Source of the DNA: Hyphomicrobiales bacterium 4NK60-0047b
Lineage (GTDB): Bacteria; Pseudomonadota; Alphaproteobacteria; Rhizobiales; HXMU1428-3
DNA: 64,000 bases
Reading direction: 5' to 3'
Assembly (NCBI GenBank): GCA_040367435.1
Contig: BAABWY010000001.1
Location: 992,001 to 1,056,000 of the forward strand
Shown here: positions 52,813 to 62,374 of the stretch, in pieces
Layout of the letters: every line of letters starts with the position of its first letter
Position numbering within the stretch: position 1 is the first letter of the stretch
Program-made: the position numbers and the translations under genes
Notes under the pieces: model-generated
What the model saw: only the letters and a program-made list of their open reading frames with translations
What the model was told of the DNA's origin: nothing
Database searches by the model: none

Positions 52813-53559
52813 ATGCTATCAATCATTATACCGACCCTAAATTCAGCGAAAGAATTACCCGCCACTTTTGCCTCGCTCATGCCAGCCCTACTCGAAGGCG
52901 CTATAAACGAGGTCATCATAGTGGATGGAGGCTCAACTGATGACACAGTAAAGATGGCAGATAAAGCTGGTGCCAAGATACTCACTCCAGAAACAAAGGG
53001 GCGCGGCCCCCAATTAAGCGCAGGCGCAATCGCTGCAAAAAACCAATGGATGCTCTTTCTTCATTCAGATACCGAGCTTGAAGAAAATTGGCATAGTGAA
53101 GCAACAAAGTTCATCAAAGCAGAAAATCAAAAACTATCTGAAGAGACAGCTTCTCCCCATTCAGCCACTAAAAATGATGTCACTCTAAATGCAGCGGCCT
53201 TCAAGTTCTCACTGAAAGACAAAGGCCTCGCTCCAACAATCCTGGCAAAACTCGTCGCCTTACGCTGCTCTCTTTTCTCTCTACCCTATGGAGATCAGGG
53301 TCTTCTTATCTCCAAGCAAACCTATGAAGCGAGTGGTGGCTATCCAAACTTTCCAATTATGGAAGATACAGACATCATCCGCCGCCTTCCCGCCCCTGTA
53401 AAAATTTTACAATCAAGAGCCTTTACAAGCGCAGAAAAATACAAAAAAGAAGGCTACTTAAAAAGAAGCACTAGAAATCTCTATTGCCTCGCCGCCTATT
53501 ATCGCGGCCTACCACCAGAAAAAATCTACCAAATTTATACAAAATCCAGCACGTCTTAA
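52813..53559 (+). CDS. TIGR04283-like glycosyltransferase, family 2 fold
   Basis: This glycosyltransferase of about 248 residues has SIIIPTLNSAKELPATF, IIVDGGSTDDTV with the nucleotide-binding Asp, a DXD-like HSDTELEE region, and GDQGLLISKQTYEASGGYPNFPIMEDTDI. It fits the TIGR04283 glycosyltransferase group often paired with a TIGR04282 protein in arsenosugar-type loci. ATG 52813 replaces the TTG 36 nt upstream. It is followed 33 bp later by its partner. Confidence 0.82.
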   Translation: MLSIIIPTLNSAKELPATFASLMPALLEGAINEVIIVDGGSTDDTVKMADKAGAKILTPETKGRGPQLSAGAIAAKNQWMLFLHSDTELEENWHSEATKFIKAENQKLSEETASPHSATKNDVTLNAAAFKFSLKDKGLAPTILAKLVALRCSLFSLPYGDQGLLISKQTYEASGGYPNFPIMEDTDIIRRLPAPVKILQSRAFTSAEKYKKEGYLKRSTRNLYCLAAYYRGLPPEKIYQIYTKSSTS

Positions 53560-53592
53560 TCATATCAAATCTCTCACTTGAAAAGATCAGCC

Positions 53593-54288
53593 ATGCCAAA
53601 CATGTCAAAACCGTCTTCAAATCAAAAGACAACACAGCATCTCGTCATCATGGTCAAAGAACCCCGCCAAGGAAATGTCAAAACAAGGCTCTCTAAAGAC
53701 ATCGGCGGTGTAGCAGCTACCGCCTTTTATCGGCGTACAACCAATCACATTATCGGCCGCCTATCGAGAGACCCACGCTGGCAAACCCACATCGCCATCG
53801 CCCCAGATACCGCAATCAATCTCCCCTTCTGGCCAGAAAAAGCCTCTAAAGGTCTTAAGAGGTCAAGTCAGGGACATGGGGATTTAGGCGCTCGAATGCA
53901 CACACAATTTAAGAACATTGGAAAACCAGAGAATAAGACAAATGGTTTATTAATAGGTACTGGCCCGGTTCTAATCATCGGCACAGATATCCCAGAAATC
54001 ACAGCGACGCATGTCGCCAAAGCATTTAAACAATTAAAGAATAAAGAGGCTCTTATCGGCCCCTCAGGCGATGGCGGCTACTGGATCATCGGCCAAAAAC
54101 GCAGTCCAAAACTCAATCAACTCTTTAAAAACATTAGATGGTCCACAGAGCACACATACAACGACACTATCATCAATCTAGATGGGAGCAGATGGGCCAC
54201 AACGGAAACCCTGAGTGATGTTGATAATGGCCCCGAATACAAAGCTCTCAATCACTTTAGTCGCCGATTAATTCCGCCCGCAAAATGA
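53593..54288 (+). CDS. TIGR04282-like (DUF2064) glycosyltransferase
   Basis: The 231-residue DUF2064 protein has HLVIMVKEPRQGNVKTRLSKD, VLIIGTDIPEITATHVAKAF, and LIGPSGDGGYWIIGQK. Together with the gene before it, this pair is typical of arsenosugar-related clusters, although no ArsM or ArsS gene is seen here. ATG 53593 is used in place of a TTG at 53578. Confidence 0.82.
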   Translation: MPNMSKPSSNQKTTQHLVIMVKEPRQGNVKTRLSKDIGGVAATAFYRRTTNHIIGRLSRDPRWQTHIAIAPDTAINLPFWPEKASKGLKRSSQGHGDLGARMHTQFKNIGKPENKTNGLLIGTGPVLIIGTDIPEITATHVAKAFKQLKNKEALIGPSGDGGYWIIGQKRSPKLNQLFKNIRWSTEHTYNDTIINLDGSRWATTETLSDVDNGPEYKALNHFSRRLIPPAK

Positions 54289-54433
54289 AGACTTCAAACG
54301 AAATTGAAACCATTCATTGTTAATATACTTGAAATAGCGATTTTTAACTTCAATAAAGCCTCTTTAACGACTAGGTTACAGGCTGTATTTAAATTAAAAT
54401 TAAGCAAAACAACTAAGAAAACATGATAAAGTG

Positions 54434-56176
54434 ATGAGTAAGACAAAAACAAATCAAACCTCAAAACCAAAAGTTGCCGTCGCTTTAGAAAAATGTCGTG
54501 GTGCATTCATAAGTGTTGGTTTTTTCAGTCTTTTCATCAATCTCTTAATGTTAACCGGTCCACTGTTCATGCTTCAGGTCTATGATCGTGTCTTGGCTTC
54601 TAAAAGCTTACCGACCCTAACGGCCCTAGTCATTCTCATAGCCGCCCTCTTCCTCTTCCTTGGTCTTTTAGAAATGGTGCGCACACGCATACTCGCCCGC
54701 ATCGCAGATAAAATAAATACAGATTTAAGAAACACAAGCCTCAGCGCCACCATCAAACATTCCGTCATACAAACACCAAATGTCGGCACCCAACCCATTA
54801 GAGATTTAGAAACCTTAAAGAACTTCGTTGGCAGCCAAGGCCCAAGCACATTATTTGACCTACCCTGGACCCCCATCTATCTAGCCGTCAACTTCATGCT
54901 ACATTGGGTTTTAGGTGTCTTTTCAGTACTTGCCACCATATTCTTAATCATCCTCTCCATTATCAACGAGATTCTAACAAAACCTCGCACAGAAGAGGCG
55001 ATGACAAAATCCATGCACACCTCAATGATTGCAGAAGAAACCAAGCAAAATGCTGAAATTCTGCAAGCCATGGGCATGGAAAAAAATATTCTAAGTCGCT
55101 GGGAAAAATTACAGGCAGATGCCAGCAAAGCACATCTTGCCCTTTCAAACATTTCAAGCACCTTCACATCCCTTTCAAAATCAGTTCGTATGCTTTTACA
55201 AAGTTGTACACTTGCAGTCGGTGCAGTTTTGGTGATTGAGGGTCTTATCTCTCCAGGTTCAATGATCGCTGCCTCTATCATTCTAACAAGAGCGCTAGCC
55301 CCCATTGATCAATCCATCGCTCAATGGCGCAATTTCGCCAACGCCCGCAAAGCCTATCATCGTTTAAAAATGTTCCTTGGCGACGAAGATTTAACAGAGC
55401 CCCAAATGGCCCTTCCAGAACCAACAGGTAAAATCACAGTTGAAAAACTTTTCATCGCACCGCCTGGCATCAAAACCCCGGTTCTAAGATCAGTAGATTT
55501 CACATTAACACCAGGCGAAGCCTTAGGCGTTCTTGGCCCCACAGGCGCAGGCAAGTCTTGTTTAGCACGCGCTCTTATCGGCACCTGGGCCCCATTAAGC
55601 GGTGCCGTTCGTCTTGATGGCGCAACACTCGACCAATGGAACCCAGATCAACTCGGACCAGCCATGGGATATCTTCCCCAATCGGTTGAGCTTCTCTCTG
55701 GCACATTAAAAGAAAACATTGCCCGCTTCACACCAGAACCAGACCCAGAAAAAATCGTCAAAGCCGCAGTATTAGCAAACGTACACGAGCTCGTCCTTTC
55801 TCTACCAGATGGGTATGACACTGTCCTTGGTGAAGGGGGCCACAAATTATCCGGCGGCCAAAAACAACGCATCGGCCTGGCAAGAGCCCTTTATAATGAC
55901 CCCTGTTACATCATCCTTGATGAACCAAATTCAAACCTTGATGCTGAAGGCGAAGCAGCATTGACAAAAGCCATCGCCACAGCCAAACAAAACGGTCAAA
56001 CCATTGTTGTCGTTGCTCACAGACCAAGCGCACTGCAAGCCTGTGACAAAGTCTTGTTTTTAAGAGAGGGGAAACAATTGGCATTCGGTCCAAGAGATGA
56101 GGTGCTCTCAAAAATTCTAGCAAACCCACAAGACAAAGCAACACAACAAGAAAAACAAACTGAGGTGCAATCATGA
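54434..56176 (+). CDS. type I secretion system permease/ATPase (PrtD-like)
   Basis: This 580-residue ABC exporter half has six membrane helices (about residues 20-310) and a nucleotide-binding domain with Walker A (GPTGAGKSCL, about 368), Q-loop (MGYLPQSVELL), signature (KLSGGQKQRIGLARAL, about 472) and Walker B (CYIILDEP, about 491). It lacks a C39 peptidase domain, like PrtD rather than HlyB/colicin V exporters. ATG 54434 is used. It overlaps the following HlyD gene by 4 bp (ATGA). No RTX substrate gene or TolC gene is visible nearby. Confidence 0.92.
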   Translation: MSKTKTNQTSKPKVAVALEKCRGAFISVGFFSLFINLLMLTGPLFMLQVYDRVLASKSLPTLTALVILIAALFLFLGLLEMVRTRILARIADKINTDLRNTSLSATIKHSVIQTPNVGTQPIRDLETLKNFVGSQGPSTLFDLPWTPIYLAVNFMLHWVLGVFSVLATIFLIILSIINEILTKPRTEEAMTKSMHTSMIAEETKQNAEILQAMGMEKNILSRWEKLQADASKAHLALSNISSTFTSLSKSVRMLLQSCTLAVGAVLVIEGLISPGSMIAASIILTRALAPIDQSIAQWRNFANARKAYHRLKMFLGDEDLTEPQMALPEPTGKITVEKLFIAPPGIKTPVLRSVDFTLTPGEALGVLGPTGAGKSCLARALIGTWAPLSGAVRLDGATLDQWNPDQLGPAMGYLPQSVELLSGTLKENIARFTPEPDPEKIVKAAVLANVHELVLSLPDGYDTVLGEGGHKLSGGQKQRIGLARALYNDPCYIILDEPNSNLDAEGEAALTKAIATAKQNGQTIVVVAHRPSALQACDKVLFLREGKQLAFGPRDEVLSKILANPQDKATQQEKQTEVQS

Positions 56177-57492
56177 GCATCAAAGACCAACCTCAAAACA
56201 CGCCAGATCAAGAAATCAAAAAGTACCAGCGCTTAGGGCTTTTCTTTCTTTTATTACTCGTTGGTGGCATTGGCGGCTGGGCAGCATTTGCTTCTCTTCA
56301 AGGCGCAGTTATCGCCTCAGCACAAATCACCGTAAAATCAAACTTGAAGAGAGTGCAACACCTTGAAGGCGGCATTGTTTCTGAAATTCTAGTGAAGGAT
56401 GGTGACAAAGTCGAAGCAGGCCAAACTGTGCTGCGCCTAGACACAACAAAAGACCTCGCCAACCTTGCCTCACTCGACGCTAATCTAAACGAACAACTCG
56501 CTAGAAAAGCACGCCTCAGCGCAGAGAGAGATAAAAAACAAACAATTACTTTTCCCGAAATGCTTGTAAAAAAAGCTGAAAACTCAGCTGAAATAGCAAA
56601 AATTTTAAAGGGGCAAACCAATCTACTCAAAGCGCGCCAAGCTTCTATTTCAGGGCAGACATCTCAGCTAAAACAAAGAACCGAGCAACTAAACGAAGCC
56701 ATCAAAGGTATCACAGCGCAAGTTGCGTCGAAAAAAAGCCAATTAACGTTCATTCGCAAAGAATTAACCGACCTGCAGTCCCTGCAAGACAAAGGCCTAG
56801 TCCCACAAAATAGAATACTTGCACTGCAAAGAGAAGAAGCCAGGTTGCAAGGTGAAGCCGGTGAACTTGTCGCCTCAACCGCCCGCACCAAAGTGCAAAT
56901 CAGTGAAACAGAAATTCAAATCCTGCAAGTTGAAAAAGATCATCTCTCATCAATCCTAACCGAACTGAGAGAAACAACAACACAGGCCAATCAACTAACC
57001 GAACAGAGAACAGCCCTTGCCGATAAACTAAAGCGCATGACCATCATCGCACCAAAATCAGGTATCATTCACCAATTAGCGGTACACACAATTGGCGGCG
57101 TCGTCGCCCCAGGCGACCCTGTATTAATGATCGTCCCGCAAAATTCAGAGTTAATATTCGCGGCAAGGGTCAACCCGCAAGATATTGATCAAGTCTTTAA
57201 AGGTCAAAAAGCAAATGTACACCTAAGCGCCTTTGACCAACGAACAACCCCAGAAGTCACAGGGGTTGTCACTCTCGTTTCTGCAGAAACCACGCAAGAT
57301 CAACCCAACACACCTCCTTATTACAAGGTTCATGTTGAGCTGCCAAAAGATCAGATGGCAAGAATTAAGAACATAGAATTAGTCCCGGGCATGAATGCAG
57401 AAGTCTTCATCCAAACTAAATCAAGATTGGTCTTTGAATATCTCCTCCAGCCCCTAACAGACCAAATCCGCCGCACCATGCGCGAGCCGTAA
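56173..57492 (+). CDS. HlyD-family type I secretion periplasmic adaptor
   Basis: This 439-residue membrane-fusion protein has an N-terminal inner-membrane helix (about residues 18-40), the lipoyl half-motif KRVQHLEGGIVSEILVKDGDKVEAGQ, a long coiled-coil hairpin (about residues 90-285), and the second half IIAPKSGIIHQLAVHTIGGVVAPGDPVLMIVP. It joins the ABC exporter to an outer-membrane TolC. The ATGA overlap shows translational coupling with the ABC gene. Confidence 0.92.
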   Translation: MSIKDQPQNTPDQEIKKYQRLGLFFLLLLVGGIGGWAAFASLQGAVIASAQITVKSNLKRVQHLEGGIVSEILVKDGDKVEAGQTVLRLDTTKDLANLASLDANLNEQLARKARLSAERDKKQTITFPEMLVKKAENSAEIAKILKGQTNLLKARQASISGQTSQLKQRTEQLNEAIKGITAQVASKKSQLTFIRKELTDLQSLQDKGLVPQNRILALQREEARLQGEAGELVASTARTKVQISETEIQILQVEKDHLSSILTELRETTTQANQLTEQRTALADKLKRMTIIAPKSGIIHQLAVHTIGGVVAPGDPVLMIVPQNSELIFAARVNPQDIDQVFKGQKANVHLSAFDQRTTPEVTGVVTLVSAETTQDQPNTPPYYKVHVELPKDQMARIKNIELVPGMNAEVFIQTKSRLVFEYLLQPLTDQIRRTMREP

Positions 57493-57530
57493 AAGAGGGC
57501 ACGATCCAAACTCCAATTAGATGTAGCATC

Positions 57531-57649
57531 ACGAAGAAGGAGCATTACCTTTTTCGGGCAATGGAACATGACGCCTTTGGCGTCCGGTGCCTAGCACCGC
57601 CCCTCGGAGGCTCAAGCGCCATAAGCGCTTGAAATAGCCGTGAGAGAAA
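57531..57649 (+). repeat. R2 mosaic element, copy A
   Basis: Order: ACGAAGAAGGAGC; hairpin ATTaCC/GGgcAAT; ATGACATG-like spacer; GACGCC/GGCGTC; CGGTGC/GCACCG; CCCCTCGGAGGC; AAGCGC/GCGCTT; tail AATAGCCGTGAGAGAAA. Copies B and C have the same order, with different stem sequences that still pair. The last base is directly before the stop codon of the converging oxidoreductase gene. Confidence 0.75.
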
Positions 57650-59113
57650 TTAGAGACTTATCACCTTACCCGGGTTCATAATATTATCGGGGTCTAAGCT
57701 CAGTTTAATTGATCGCATCAAATCCATCTCAACAGAGCTTTTCTTCTGAGCTAATAAATCACGTTTCATCACACCAATCCCGTGCTCCGCGCTGATGGAG
57801 CCGCCAAATTCCAGCACCAAGTCATAAACGGCACTGCTTAAAGGTTCCCACTCATCAAGAAACGCTTGTTTGTCCATTCCAATAGGTTGGCTAATATTAT
57901 AGTGAATATTCCCATCCCCAAAATGTCCAAACGGAACAGGCCGCGCCCCTGGGATCATGCGCTCAACCAAAGCGTTGCCTTGGTGAATAAATTGCGGAAT
58001 GGCTGCCACAGGAACTGATACATCATGCTTAATCGAGCCACCCTCAGGCTTTTGCATCGCAGACATCTCTTCACGTAACGCCCACAGCTTTTTCCGCTGC
58101 GCTTCAGAAGAAGAAATCACACCATCCTCGATCAAACCTCGCTCTAGCGCACCTCCCAAAACATCTTCCATCACCCCCTCAAGCAAACCGTCTTTGGTGC
58201 TCTCAAGCTCAATCAACCCATACCAGGGAAAATCCTTTTCTAGTGGTTCAGCTTTTTGAGAACCATGCTTGAGAACAAATTCAATACCCGTCCGGCAAAT
58301 CATTTCAAATGCGGCAAGAAAACTTCCCGTCTCACCACTCACATAGCGGAAAAATTCTGAAAGCTGCTCAAGGCTTGCACACCCAACAAAGCCAACTTGC
58401 CGCTCAACAGGTTTCGGAAACAGTTTCAACGTTGCACCCGTGATAATTCCAAGTGTGCCCTCAGCCCCCATAAACAGGTGCTTCAAATCATAGCCCGTAT
58501 TGTCTTTGCGCAAATCAGTCATCCCCTGCCAGATTTCACCAGATGGCAAAACAACTTCAAGCCCAAGCACCAAATCACGCATCATGCCATATTTTAAAAC
58601 CTGAATGCCCCCAGCATTGCTCGAAATATTTCCCCCAATCTGACAACTCCCCTCAGATGCCAAACTCAAAGGAAACAACCGTTCATGATTATCTGCTGCT
58701 TGTTGCGCCTCTAGCAAAGTCACCCCGGCATCAACCACCATTGAGTTACTCGCCGGACTGACAGAGCGAACTTTTTTCATGCGGTTTAAGGAGACAACAA
58801 TTTGCCGGTTTTGTTGATCCGGCAATTGACCACCAACAAGCCCTGTGTTCCCACCCTGCGGCACAAGAGCTGTTTTCGTCTTAGCCGCCAATTTAACAAT
58901 TGCAGACACTTCCTCAACAGACCCAGGCAATAAGATAAGCGGAGATTTACCTACATATTTATCCCGCCACTCAACCAAAAACTTAGCTTTTTCATCCTCT
59001 TGAAAAAGAGCATAGCGCTCCCCAACTAGCGATGTGAATTGAGCAATTAATTCACTCTCTAAAGCCTGTGTCTTATTTGAAGCTTGGTTTTTATTTTGAG
59101 GTACAGTCATCAT
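57650..59113 (-). CDS. FAD-linked oxidase (GlcD/D-2-hydroxyglutarate dehydrogenase-like)
   Basis: The 487-residue flavoprotein of the FAD-binding PCMH/GlcD family has the FAD-binding segment LVPQGGNTGLVGGQLPD and ASEGSCQIGGNISSNAGGIQVLKYG, and the C-terminal domain with GHFGDGNIHYNIS and SISAEHGIGVMKRD. The D-2-hydroxyglutarate and D-lactate dehydrogenase groups share these features, so the 2-hydroxyacid cannot be named. Start is one of two adjacent ATG. It is the last gene of a leftward pair with the Sua5 gene and ends at R2 copy A. Confidence 0.88.
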   Translation of the reverse strand: MMTVPQNKNQASNKTQALESELIAQFTSLVGERYALFQEDEKAKFLVEWRDKYVGKSPLILLPGSVEEVSAIVKLAAKTKTALVPQGGNTGLVGGQLPDQQNRQIVVSLNRMKKVRSVSPASNSMVVDAGVTLLEAQQAADNHERLFPLSLASEGSCQIGGNISSNAGGIQVLKYGMMRDLVLGLEVVLPSGEIWQGMTDLRKDNTGYDLKHLFMGAEGTLGIITGATLKLFPKPVERQVGFVGCASLEQLSEFFRYVSGETGSFLAAFEMICRTGIEFVLKHGSQKAEPLEKDFPWYGLIELESTKDGLLEGVMEDVLGGALERGLIEDGVISSSEAQRKKLWALREEMSAMQKPEGGSIKHDVSVPVAAIPQFIHQGNALVERMIPGARPVPFGHFGDGNIHYNISQPIGMDKQAFLDEWEPLSSAVYDLVLEFGGSISAEHGIGVMKRDLLAQKKSSVEMDLMRSIKLSLDPDNIMNPGKVISL

Positions 59114-59145
59114 ATCTCTTTCATCAAACTAAAAAAAGCAAAGCT

Positions 59146-60165
59146 TTAAGAAGAATTCGCCGCCCGCCGAAGCCGGTCATTAATAGCAAGCCCAACCCCT
59201 TCAAACGGTATAGGACGAACGGCAATACCACTAACATCTTGGTTGTCCAACCAATGCAAGCCCGCAAAAAGCCGCGCTGCCGCTTCTTCTAAATCGCCAG
59301 TTTCACTGAGATTATAAAAGGGCAACTCACTTACCAACCCCTTATCTTCCGCTCCAAACCCAAGCAAACCTTCACCCGCTAAAACTTCAGTCGCCTCTAA
59401 GCGAACTGACGTCTTCGGCGCATAGTGCCGAAGCAAAGCCCCCGGAGCGATAGGAAAGGAAGATGAACTGTCACCGTTTTTTTCTTTTATTTGCGTCTCA
59501 TCAATAGCCACCTCAGGACATACAACACGCACACCAAGAACCGCCTCAAGCTCATCAACTGTCACAGGGCCTAAGCGCAACAAAACCAAAATCGGCAACC
59601 CTGTCTCGTAATCAAGTTCAGCTTTCACAATCGTAGATTCAAGACCGCGTTTAGTCTCACCACCATCAAGAATAAAATCTACTTTTGGGCCTAAATCTTG
59701 CCGCACATGCTCAGCAGATGTTGGGCTCAAGCGACCAGAACTATTCGCACTTGGCGCAGCCAACGCAACACCGCTTCGGGCTAAAAGCTCCTGAGAGAGC
59801 TCATGGTCCGGCACTCTTAAAGCAATCGTAGAAAGTCCTGCTGTCACAGCTTCTGAAATTCCAGCACTCTTTTTTAATGGCACAACAATCGTCAAAGGAC
59901 CTGGCCAAAATTTTTCAGCCAGCTGATTAGAGAGCTCATCAAACTCACCGATCTCTTGTGCCAAATCAAGTCCTGGCACATGCACAATCAAAGGATTAAA
60001 ATTCGGACGACCCTTCACAGTAAAAATCTTGCGAACAGCATCATCCTGCCGCGCATCAGCACCAAGCCCATACACTGTCTCGGTTGGCAAAGCCACAAGC
60101 CCGCCAGAAGTTAAAACCCCAGCTGCTTTATCAATGTCATCTTGCTGAAGTTGAGTAAAAGTCAA
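59146..60165 (-). CDS. L-threonylcarbamoyladenylate synthase (Sua5/YrdC/YwlC)
   Basis: This protein of about 339 residues makes threonylcarbamoyl-AMP for the t6A tRNA modification. The YrdC domain (about residues 1-190) has GLVALPTETVYGLGADA, KGRPNFNPLIVHV, FWPGPLTIV, SGRLSPTSAEHV and LDGGETKRGLEST. The C-terminal Sua5 domain (GALLRHYAPKTSV) follows. No ATG is present near the start. I choose TTG 60165, 9 nt after GGAG, rather than upstream frames without a ribosome-binding site. Confidence 0.92.
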   Translation of the reverse strand: MTFTQLQQDDIDKAAGVLTSGGLVALPTETVYGLGADARQDDAVRKIFTVKGRPNFNPLIVHVPGLDLAQEIGEFDELSNQLAEKFWPGPLTIVVPLKKSAGISEAVTAGLSTIALRVPDHELSQELLARSGVALAAPSANSSGRLSPTSAEHVRQDLGPKVDFILDGGETKRGLESTIVKAELDYETGLPILVLLRLGPVTVDELEAVLGVRVVCPEVAIDETQIKEKNGDSSSSFPIAPGALLRHYAPKTSVRLEATEVLAGEGLLGFGAEDKGLVSELPFYNLSETGDLEEAAARLFAGLHWLDNQDVSGIAVRPIPFEGVGLAINDRLRRAANSS

Positions 60166-60375
60166 ACAGTCAATCTCCAATAAAAAAATCCAATATAACA
60201 ATTGGAAACAATCTAAACACAATCAGGCAACACTTGCATTGTTTATGAAGAAAGAACTAGACTCAAATAAAACAATCATCAATCAAATTAGAGAAAAATT
60301 TGGTAGATTTGACACTCGGACTTAATTAACACTCATACTTAATTGATAGCGATACTTAACAGGAAATCACGATAA

Positions 60376-62166
60376 ATGAGCTACCAAGCACCTCTAGAAG
60401 ATGTTCAGCATATTCTCACACACATTACGGATATTGATCAATTCATCAGTGACGGCCTAGCGCCAACTCTCGATTCTGAGCTTGTGAGCGCTATTTTAGA
60501 AGAAGCTGGCAAATTCGCAGCTGATCAGCTCGCCCCTCTTAACCAAGTTGGAGACCAACAAGGCTGCTCATTAGAAAATGGAATTCTCACAACACCAAAT
60601 GGCTGGCAAGAAGCCTATACTCAATGGAAAGACGCCGGTTGGGCAGCCCTTTCAGCACCAGAAGAATTTGGCGGACAAAACCTCCCACACCTTCTCTCTC
60701 AAGCCGTCAGCGAGTTTTGGAACAGCTCAAACTTAGCCTTTGGCCTCTGCCCTCTCCTAACGCAAGGCGCTGTCGATGCCATAGCAGATCACGCGAATGA
60801 TGAATTGAAACATGCCTTTTTAGAAAAAATGGTCAGCGGTGAATGGACCGGCACCATGAACTTAACCGAAGCCCAAGCCGGTTCTGACCTGTCCGCCGTT
60901 CGAACAAAAGCAACACCAAATGGCGGTGGTACTTACGTCATTAAAGGCACCAAAATCTTCATCACATATGGAGAACATAACCTCACAGAAAACATCATCC
61001 ATCTTGTACTCGCTCGCCTGCCAGATGCCCCTGAAGGCACCAAAGGCATTTCACTTTTCCTAGTTCCAAAATTCATTCTTGATGAAAATGGAAATCCTGG
61101 AAAAAGAAATGATCTCATCTGTTCTGGTATCGAACATAAACTCGGCATTCACGCCTCACCAACTTGCACCATGAGCTTTGGTGATAATGAAGGCGCAACA
61201 GGTTATCTCGTTGGCGAAGAAAATCGCGGTCTCCACGCTATGTTCACAATGATGAATTTAGCCAGACTTTCTGTAGGCACACAAGGTGTCGCTATCATTG
61301 AGCGAAGTGCACAAGCTGCCATAAATTATGCCGATGATCGAACACAAGGCTCAGCCCTCGGCAGCCCTAGAGGCACATCAGATCCAATTATCAAACACCC
61401 AGATGTCCGTCGTAACATCAGCCTCATGAAAGCAATGACCATGGCATCCAGAGCCATCTGCCTCATGACTGCAAAATTTATCGACATTTCCATTCGCGCA
61501 GTAAATGAAGAAGAGAAGAAAGCAGCAGCTGAAAAAGCTGCATTCCTCACCCCCATCGCCAAAGCCTTCTCAACGGATTGTGCAGTGGAAGCAACTTCAA
61601 TTGGAGTTCAAGTGCATGGTGGCATGGGCTATGTCGAAGAAACTGGTGCCGCCCAACATATGCGCGACGCCCGTATTTTACCAATTTACGAAGGGACAAA
61701 CGGCATTCAAGCGCTCGATCTTTTGTTCCGTAAAATCTCATTAGATGGAGGTAAAACCTTAAAGGGCTTCATGAAAGAAATGAACGAAATACAACAAGCT
61801 TCAAATGAAACAACAGACCTTCAAAATCAGCTTGGCTCATATTTAAGTTCAGCTTTAAATGATTTAACAGAGACCGTTCAATTCTTGGAAACAGAGTTTA
61901 AAGCTGAAGGAAACAACAACCCTTCAACGCTCTATTATGCAGCCACACCACTATTGCGCTTGCTAGGTCTTTGCTTGGGAGGCAGTTACTTAATCAAGGG
62001 GGCGATAAATTCTGAAAAAGCAAACGAGCCCCAAGCCGAAAAACAAAAAGCCCTCGCCGCCATTTTTGCCCACCAGTTCCTAACGCAAACAAGCGGGCTA
62101 AAGCTACAAATCATAAAAGGAGCCGCAAGCCTAGAAACCCAAACCAACCAAATTTTTGGTATATAA
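60376..62166 (+). CDS. acyl-CoA dehydrogenase, long DmdC-like form
   Basis: The 596-residue acyl-CoA dehydrogenase has the N-terminal helical domain, the FAD segment MNLTEAQAGSDLSAVRTKA with GTKIFITYGEHNLT, then a C-terminal FAD/active-site region GVQVHGGMGYVEETGAAQHMRDARILPIYEGTNGIQ and a further C-terminal extension of about 150 residues typical of the long family (e.g. 3-methylmercaptopropionyl-CoA dehydrogenases). Acyl-chain preference is unknown. The enoyl-CoA hydratase and SDR genes follow, separated by R2 elements. Confidence 0.92.
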   Translation: MSYQAPLEDVQHILTHITDIDQFISDGLAPTLDSELVSAILEEAGKFAADQLAPLNQVGDQQGCSLENGILTTPNGWQEAYTQWKDAGWAALSAPEEFGGQNLPHLLSQAVSEFWNSSNLAFGLCPLLTQGAVDAIADHANDELKHAFLEKMVSGEWTGTMNLTEAQAGSDLSAVRTKATPNGGGTYVIKGTKIFITYGEHNLTENIIHLVLARLPDAPEGTKGISLFLVPKFILDENGNPGKRNDLICSGIEHKLGIHASPTCTMSFGDNEGATGYLVGEENRGLHAMFTMMNLARLSVGTQGVAIIERSAQAAINYADDRTQGSALGSPRGTSDPIIKHPDVRRNISLMKAMTMASRAICLMTAKFIDISIRAVNEEEKKAAAEKAAFLTPIAKAFSTDCAVEATSIGVQVHGGMGYVEETGAAQHMRDARILPIYEGTNGIQALDLLFRKISLDGGKTLKGFMKEMNEIQQASNETTDLQNQLGSYLSSALNDLTETVQFLETEFKAEGNNNPSTLYYAATPLLRLLGLCLGGSYLIKGAINSEKANEPQAEKQKALAAIFAHQFLTQTSGLKLQIIKGAASLETQTNQIFGI

Positions 62167-62235
62167 AGAATGTATGCTAAAAGCGCAGATGCAGATGGAA
62201 AATTGAAGAAACAGCATCTAATAAATACTCACCGT

Positions 62236-62357
62236 ACGAAGAAGGAGCTCAGCCTACTTCAGGCTGAGGGACATGGCGCAGCGTCAGCGCAGCCCGGCGC
62301 AAGCGCCGCCCCTCGGAGGCCCAAGCGCCATAAGCGCTTGGAATAGCCGTGAGAGAA
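62236..62357 (+). repeat. R2 mosaic element, copy B
   Basis: Order as in copy A: ACGAAGAAGGAGC; hairpin CAGCCT/AGGCTG; GCGC/GCGC; CGGCGC/GCGCCG; CCCCTCGGAGGC; AAGCGC/GCGCTT; tail GGAATAGCCGTGAGAGAAA. It lies between the acyl-CoA dehydrogenase and the hydratase gene, 17 bp before the ATG. Confidence 0.75.
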
Positions 62358-62374
62358 AGAAAAGAGCACTTAAA

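Noticed and set aside
52813-57492. Glycosyltransferase pair and type I secretion pair as one new export system
   Set aside because: A 145-bp gap separates them and nothing links the two functionally. The order may be chance.
62273-62374. N-terminal extension of the enoyl-CoA hydratase
   Set aside because: It translates R2 copy B and has no match to crotonase-family N-termini. ATG 62375 gives the normal start.
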